From Lyngbya sp. HA4199-MV5 (GTDB lineage: Bacteria > Cyanobacteriota > Cyanobacteriia > Leptolyngbyales > Leptolyngbyaceae), in NCBI GenBank assembly GCA_019359375.1, contig JAHHHL010000015.1, positions 62,001-126,000 of the forward strand: DNA of 64,000 nt. Reading direction: 5' to 3'. The position numbers were made by a program, and so were the translations under genes. Under the pieces are notes generated by a model. It ran no database searches. It saw only the letters and a program-made list of their open reading frames with translations, and was not told the origin of the DNA. Shown here in pieces: positions 60,450 to 64,000 of this stretch (the stretch's first letter is position 1; every line of letters begins with the position of its first letter).

Positions 60450-63044
60450 ATGAATCGATCGCACCTGAACGCATGGGTTTTGACGGGCAGTATCGTGAGT
60501 GGATTGCTCTGCGCTCAGTCGATCGCGGCTCAGGTGATTCCTGATGCAACGCTGCCTGCGGGGGAGCGATCGCAAGTCACGGGCAATCCCAACGTTCAAA
60601 TTGATGGAGGAGCCAGACGAGGCGACAATCTCTTCCACAGCTTCAGCCAGTTTTCGATTCCTACAGGTGGGTCTGCCTATTTCAACAATGCCGCTGATGT
60701 GCAGAATATCTTCAGTCGCGTTACAGGTGGATCGATCTCGAATATTGATGGTGTGATTCGAGCCAATGGGACGGCAAATCTGTTTTTGCTCAATCCCAAT
60801 GGGATTTTATTTGGTCCTAATGCCCGACTCAACATTGGCGGTTCCTTTGTTGCCACCACTGCCAACAGCATCAACTTTGCTGATAACTTTCAGTACAGCG
60901 CGACGAATCCCCAAACGGCACGGCTATTGACGGTTAGTGTTCCCGTTGGCTTGCAGATGGGAACGAATCCAGGACGAATTGCAGCGCAGGGGAATGGCTA
61001 CGATTTATCAGTGGCAGTGCCTCTTTTTTCTCCTCTGATCAGAGGCAATAGTACAGCAGGTTTACGGGTTCTAGCAGGTCAGACCCTTGCCTTAGTTGGT
61101 GGGGGTATAGACATTGATGGTGGCACACTGACGGCAGAACAAGGACGGATTGAGTTGGGCAGCGTACGGGATGGACAAGTAAACCTCAGTTCTACCAGTT
61201 CTGGCTTTGCGTTTGATTATTCAGGCAATCAGCGCTTTGGTGATATTCGCCTTTCACGACAGGCGTTAGGGGATGCCAGTGGTGGCGGGGTGATTCAGGT
61301 GCAGGGAAACCAGGTATCGCTGATGGATGGTTCACTGCTGTTGATTCAAAACCAGGGAAATCAAGCAGGCGGAAGCATCAGAGTAAATGCTGCCCAGTTT
61401 TTAGAAATGAGTGGAATCAGCCCGGATGCTAAGTCGTTTCCTGGCGGTTTGGCTAGTGAACCTGTGGGAGCAGGGCGTGGGGCAGATGTTACAGTTTCAA
61501 CTCAGCAGTTGAGGGTACAGGGTGGGGCAGTAATCGTTGCCCGCTCTTACAGTTCTGCTGAGACAGGCGATGTAACAGTGAATGCCTTTGACTCGGTACA
61601 AGTGAGCGGATCTTCATCGATTAATCCTACTTCTCTCAGCAATATCGCTACAACAGTTTTCGGTTCTGGACCTGGGGGAACGCTAACGGTATCAACAAGG
61701 CGGTTAAATCTTCTAGACGGAGGAAACGTAGCATCTCCTACGCTTGGAACTGGCAATGGTGGAACTGTGATGGTGAATGCAACTGAAGCAGTGGAAATAA
61801 TAGGAAGGTCACTTCTTTTTAGTCCAAGTGCTGTGAACTCCGCTACTATTAGTGCTGGCAATGCTGGGATAGTAATTATCAACACAGCGAGGTTAGTAAT
61901 TAAGAACGGTGGTGCTGTCAGTTCTTCCACTTTAGCAAGTGGGAACGCTGGCAATGTCACCATTAATGCCAGTGAATCTGTTGAGGTTACTGGTACAGTG
62001 CTCGGAAATCTTTTTCCTAGTGCTGTACGTTCGTCTGCCCCGATTACGTCTGAAGCTTTACGACAAGCTCTCAGACTACCTGACAAACCAAGTGGAGATT
62101 CAGGCAGCGTGAGCATTAACACTCCTCGTTTAAGCATCAGGGATGGGGCACAGGTCTCTGTCAGCAATGATGGCACCGGGAGCGCTGGTACATTGCAGAT
62201 GAATGCCAATTCGATTTCTCTCGATCGGGGTGGTTCAATCACCGCCGCGACTGCATCCGGTGAAGGCGGCAACATTGACCTCAACATGCGAGATTTTGTG
62301 CTGCTGCGAAACAATAGCCAAATTACAACCTCGGCGGGTGGTAGGGGCAATGGTGGCAACATTCAGATTGATGCAGGGGCGATAATTGCCTTGCCCACTG
62401 AAAATAGCGACATTCGCGCCAATTCAGTCAACGCTCGTGGGGGTAATGTCACCATTAATGCCTCTGGCATCTTTGGCATCCAGTTTCGCCCGCAAGATAC
62501 GCCTTTGAGCGACATCACCTCTACGGGAGCCACTTCTGCCCAAAGTGGCACCGTTCAACTCAACATCGAACGCTTTGACCCTACCTCTGGCTTAGTCGCA
62601 CTGCCCACAACGGTTGTCGATTCGTCTCGCTTGATTGCCCAAGGCTGTCCCGCCAACCAGGGAAACTCCTTTGTGATCACGGGTCGCGGCGGCTTGCCAC
62701 CCACACCGGAACAGCAATTAGATGATGATGCAAAGTGGAGCGATCGGCGCAGATTGGTTGTGGTTGGAGAAGGCAGAAGGCAGGAGGCAGAGGGCAGAAG
62801 GATCAGTAGCGAAGGATACGGGGACACGGAGACGCGGGGACGCGGGGCTTCTTACAATTCACAATTCACAACTCAAAATTCAAAACTCTCCCACACCCCA
62901 CACCCCATACCCCACACTCCAATCATCGAAGCCACCGGATGGCAGATAACTCCCACTGGAGAGGTGTTCCTCGTTGCCGACTCCTCTAGCCCGGTAATGC
63001 AGAATCGGTTGACTCGATCGGCTGCCTGTCCAGAAGGGGAGTGA
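60450..63044 (+). CDS. Two-partner-secretion exoprotein 2 (filamentous haemagglutinin N-domain)
   Basis: 864-residue exported adhesin-type protein, 24 bp after exoprotein 1. Signal peptide (MNRSHLNAWVLTGSIVSGLL), TPS domain (VIPDATLPAGERSQVTGNPN, LFHSFSQFSIPTGGSAYFNN, LFLLNPNGILFGPNARLNIG), then beta-helical repeats of NAGNVTINASESVEVTG type and the same C-terminal block (FVITGRGGLPPTPEQQLDDD, WQITPTGEVFLVADS). It is a tandem paralogue of exoprotein 1, intact and shorter. Export needs a TpsB/ShlB-type outer-membrane protein, not seen within this window. GGTAGC at 60440 is a weak ribosome-binding site. Confidence 0.93.
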   Translation: MNRSHLNAWVLTGSIVSGLLCAQSIAAQVIPDATLPAGERSQVTGNPNVQIDGGARRGDNLFHSFSQFSIPTGGSAYFNNAADVQNIFSRVTGGSISNIDGVIRANGTANLFLLNPNGILFGPNARLNIGGSFVATTANSINFADNFQYSATNPQTARLLTVSVPVGLQMGTNPGRIAAQGNGYDLSVAVPLFSPLIRGNSTAGLRVLAGQTLALVGGGIDIDGGTLTAEQGRIELGSVRDGQVNLSSTSSGFAFDYSGNQRFGDIRLSRQALGDASGGGVIQVQGNQVSLMDGSLLLIQNQGNQAGGSIRVNAAQFLEMSGISPDAKSFPGGLASEPVGAGRGADVTVSTQQLRVQGGAVIVARSYSSAETGDVTVNAFDSVQVSGSSSINPTSLSNIATTVFGSGPGGTLTVSTRRLNLLDGGNVASPTLGTGNGGTVMVNATEAVEIIGRSLLFSPSAVNSATISAGNAGIVIINTARLVIKNGGAVSSSTLASGNAGNVTINASESVEVTGTVLGNLFPSAVRSSAPITSEALRQALRLPDKPSGDSGSVSINTPRLSIRDGAQVSVSNDGTGSAGTLQMNANSISLDRGGSITAATASGEGGNIDLNMRDFVLLRNNSQITTSAGGRGNGGNIQIDAGAIIALPTENSDIRANSVNARGGNVTINASGIFGIQFRPQDTPLSDITSTGATSAQSGTVQLNIERFDPTSGLVALPTTVVDSSRLIAQGCPANQGNSFVITGRGGLPPTPEQQLDDDAKWSDRRRLVVVGEGRRQEAEGRRISSEGYGDTETRGRGASYNSQFTTQNSKLSHTPHPIPHTPIIEATGWQITPTGEVFLVADSSSPVMQNRLTRSAACPEGE
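62765..62930 (+). repeat. Simple-sequence repeats inside TPS exoprotein 2
   Basis: GGAGAAGGCAGAAGGCAGGA, GGGGACACGGAGACGCGGGG, TTCACAATTCACAACTCAA and CCCACACCCCACACCCCAT tracts, translated as EGRRQEAEGRR, GDTETRGRGAS, YNSQFTTQNSK and SHTPHPIPHTP, at the same relative place as in exoprotein 1. Confidence 0.75.
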
Positions 63045-63231
63045 AGTCAATTGCTTAAATGAGCAAACTTATACCAATCGTCCATACTAAGCTTTAGCAC
63101 CCCAAGGAATGAAAAGGGTGTGGGGTGTAGGGTGTGAACAATCGCATTTTCAGAGCAATTTAATTTGAAAAAGTGGCAAATTAATCGGGGTAAAAGGGGA
63201 AATGGAAAACGGAGAAAGGGAAAACGGGCAA

Positions 63232-63255
63232 GACGTTACATGTAACGTCCCTACA
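63232..63255. repeat. GACGTTACATGTAACGTC palindrome, copy 1
   Basis: An 18-bp perfect palindrome (63232-63249), GACGTTACATGTAACGTC, continued by CCTAC on the right. It lies 31 bp after the DUF3611 gene stop codon (minus strand). Confidence 0.7.
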
Positions 63256-63286
63256 GAAAGAATTACACCTAATTAAATTCGCGTTC

Positions 63287-63862
63287 CTAATGATGTTCAA
63301 CCTGACTCATCAGGTAAGCAGGAATGCCAACTCCAACGAACTGAGCCACAATCAGGTTGACGTTTGCCTGCACCACAAAAATATCGAGCGGTTCAATCAG
63401 TTGACCAGTACGGTAGATTGCTGCCCCTTCAGGAAAGGACAATGTTTTTGCCAACAACGCGCCAACAATCAATTCAAGCCCCAGTAATGTGAGCAACATG
63501 CTAACCAAATTGATGAACATACCGATCTGTAGAACTTGAATCGTCTTTTCACGGCTGGGATGTAGAGCCGGATCAGTCGCTCCTAGCTGTTTAGATAAAC
63601 CTGTGTAGCGAAAAAACCAGTAGACACTCAATCCTAATGTGGCAATGCCACCCGTTGCAGAAAACAAACTCAGCCCAGACTTGAGGTTGAGATTGAGATT
63701 GGGATCAACAATGGCAAACAACAGAATCGCAACAGAAATAATGGTTAAGACGAATTGTATCCAAAAGGCAATCCAGCCAAGCTTATGTAACGCAGCCGCA
63801 ATTTGCTGTCTGGAGGAACGAGGCGTAGGGAAATAAAACTTTGATATGAAGTGATTCGGCAT
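63287..63862 (-). CDS. DUF3611 family membrane protein
   Basis: 191 residues, four membrane segments (WIAFWIQFVLTIISVAILLF, LFSATGGIATLGLSVYWFFR, IGMFINLVSMLLTLLGLELI, ANVNLIVAQFVGVGIPAYLM). Basic, soluble N-terminus RSSRQQIAAALHKLGWIAFW and EKTIQVLQIGMFINLV are family-typical. DUF3611 is found in cyanobacteria and chloroplasts; function unknown. It is flanked on both sides by the same palindromic repeat (63232 and 63895), so it could have been moved or amplified as a unit (inference). Confidence 0.9.
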   Translation of the reverse strand: MPNHFISKFYFPTPRSSRQQIAAALHKLGWIAFWIQFVLTIISVAILLFAIVDPNLNLNLKSGLSLFSATGGIATLGLSVYWFFRYTGLSKQLGATDPALHPSREKTIQVLQIGMFINLVSMLLTLLGLELIVGALLAKTLSFPEGAAIYRTGQLIEPLDIFVVQANVNLIVAQFVGVGIPAYLMSQVEHH

Positions 63863-63894
63863 CGTTCAGTATTCTTATGAAAAGTTCGGTGTTA

Positions 63895-63922
63895 GTAGGG
63901 ACGTTACATGTAACGTCCCTAC
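63895..63922. repeat. GACGTTACATGTAACGTC palindrome, copy 2
   Basis: The 28-bp version of the palindrome at 63232: GTAGG, the 18-bp core and CCTAC, perfectly symmetric. It lies 33 bp upstream of the DUF3611 start. Frequent in filamentous cyanobacteria as an intergenic repeat. Confidence 0.75.
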
Positions 63923-64000
63923 TAACACAAAATCCATCACAGATCACGGATTCGTCTTGTGTGGGATGTGGCGTAGGAAGGTGAGCGAAAGAGCAGAACC

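Overview
The window comes from a filamentous-type cyanobacterial chromosome. The evidence is the very frequent GCGATCGC (HIP1) octamer on both strands, cyanobacteria-specific families (Ycf54, DUF3611, a RodZ-like HTH protein, two-partner-secretion exoproteins with the cyanobacterial haemagglutination N-domain), and a heavy load of dispersed repeats, simple-sequence spacers and miniature mobile elements. No rRNA, replication origin or cas gene was seen. The genus cannot be fixed from the sequence alone.

Layout. 1-4650: the 5' part of lipA, a RodZ-like gene, a small ORF, a decayed IS982-family element, an orphan three-repeat CRISPR array of type I-E repeat class, a MITE and surE. 4.9-16.8 kb: housekeeping genes (ubiX, rnr, a GNAT acetyltransferase, selO, a BacA/Rv1819c-like ABC transporter, pdxJ, ycf54) and small conserved genes. 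16.86-18.79 kb: a complete-looking group II intron on the minus strand with its maturase. 19.5-22.5 kb: apt, an oligopeptide-type permease and small proteins. 22.6-24.6 kb: an accessory patch with a MITE, three clustered tRNA genes or relics (two with small repeats inserted in their D or T loops), a repeat-invaded conserved gene and an HNH endonuclease. 25-30 kb: a DUF4132 gene broken by one in-frame TGA, a remnant 6-phosphogluconate dehydrogenase and small proteins. 30.4-39.9 kb, all minus strand: the alternative respiratory terminal oxidase (ARTO) operon (two DUF2231 proteins, ctaC without CuA ligands, ctaD, ctaE), HdeD, a type-II NADH dehydrogenase, ctaB and a GMC flavoprotein. 40.3-51.3 kb, minus strand: envelope, osmotic and stress genes (aquaporin, MscS-type channel, DUF1003, MGH1-like glycosidase, short-chain dehydrogenase, YflT-like stress protein, TauE/SafE plus DUF1634). 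52-56 kb: a FUSC-family protein, a previously missable 58-residue membrane protein and an HlyD-type adaptor. 56.4-63.0 kb: two tandem TPS exoprotein genes, the first split by a MITE.

The genes at 30-51 kb look like one stress and alternative-respiration island. Three transcription units in it (ctaB, aquaporin, the short-chain dehydrogenase and glycosidase unit) share an upstream block with fixed spacing to a -10-like box, which suggests co-regulation.

The most unusual signal is not a gene but the repeat ecology. A 140-141 bp MITE (three copies, always flanked by CTAG) has interrupted a TPS gene: removing the element plus one CTAG restores a 1275-codon frame. The same element recoded the end of a glycosidase and landed inside another palindromic repeat. 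Small 22-50 bp repeats sit inside a transposase gene, a conserved protein gene (twice), two tRNA-like genes and a host repeat, and one of them is nested within another.
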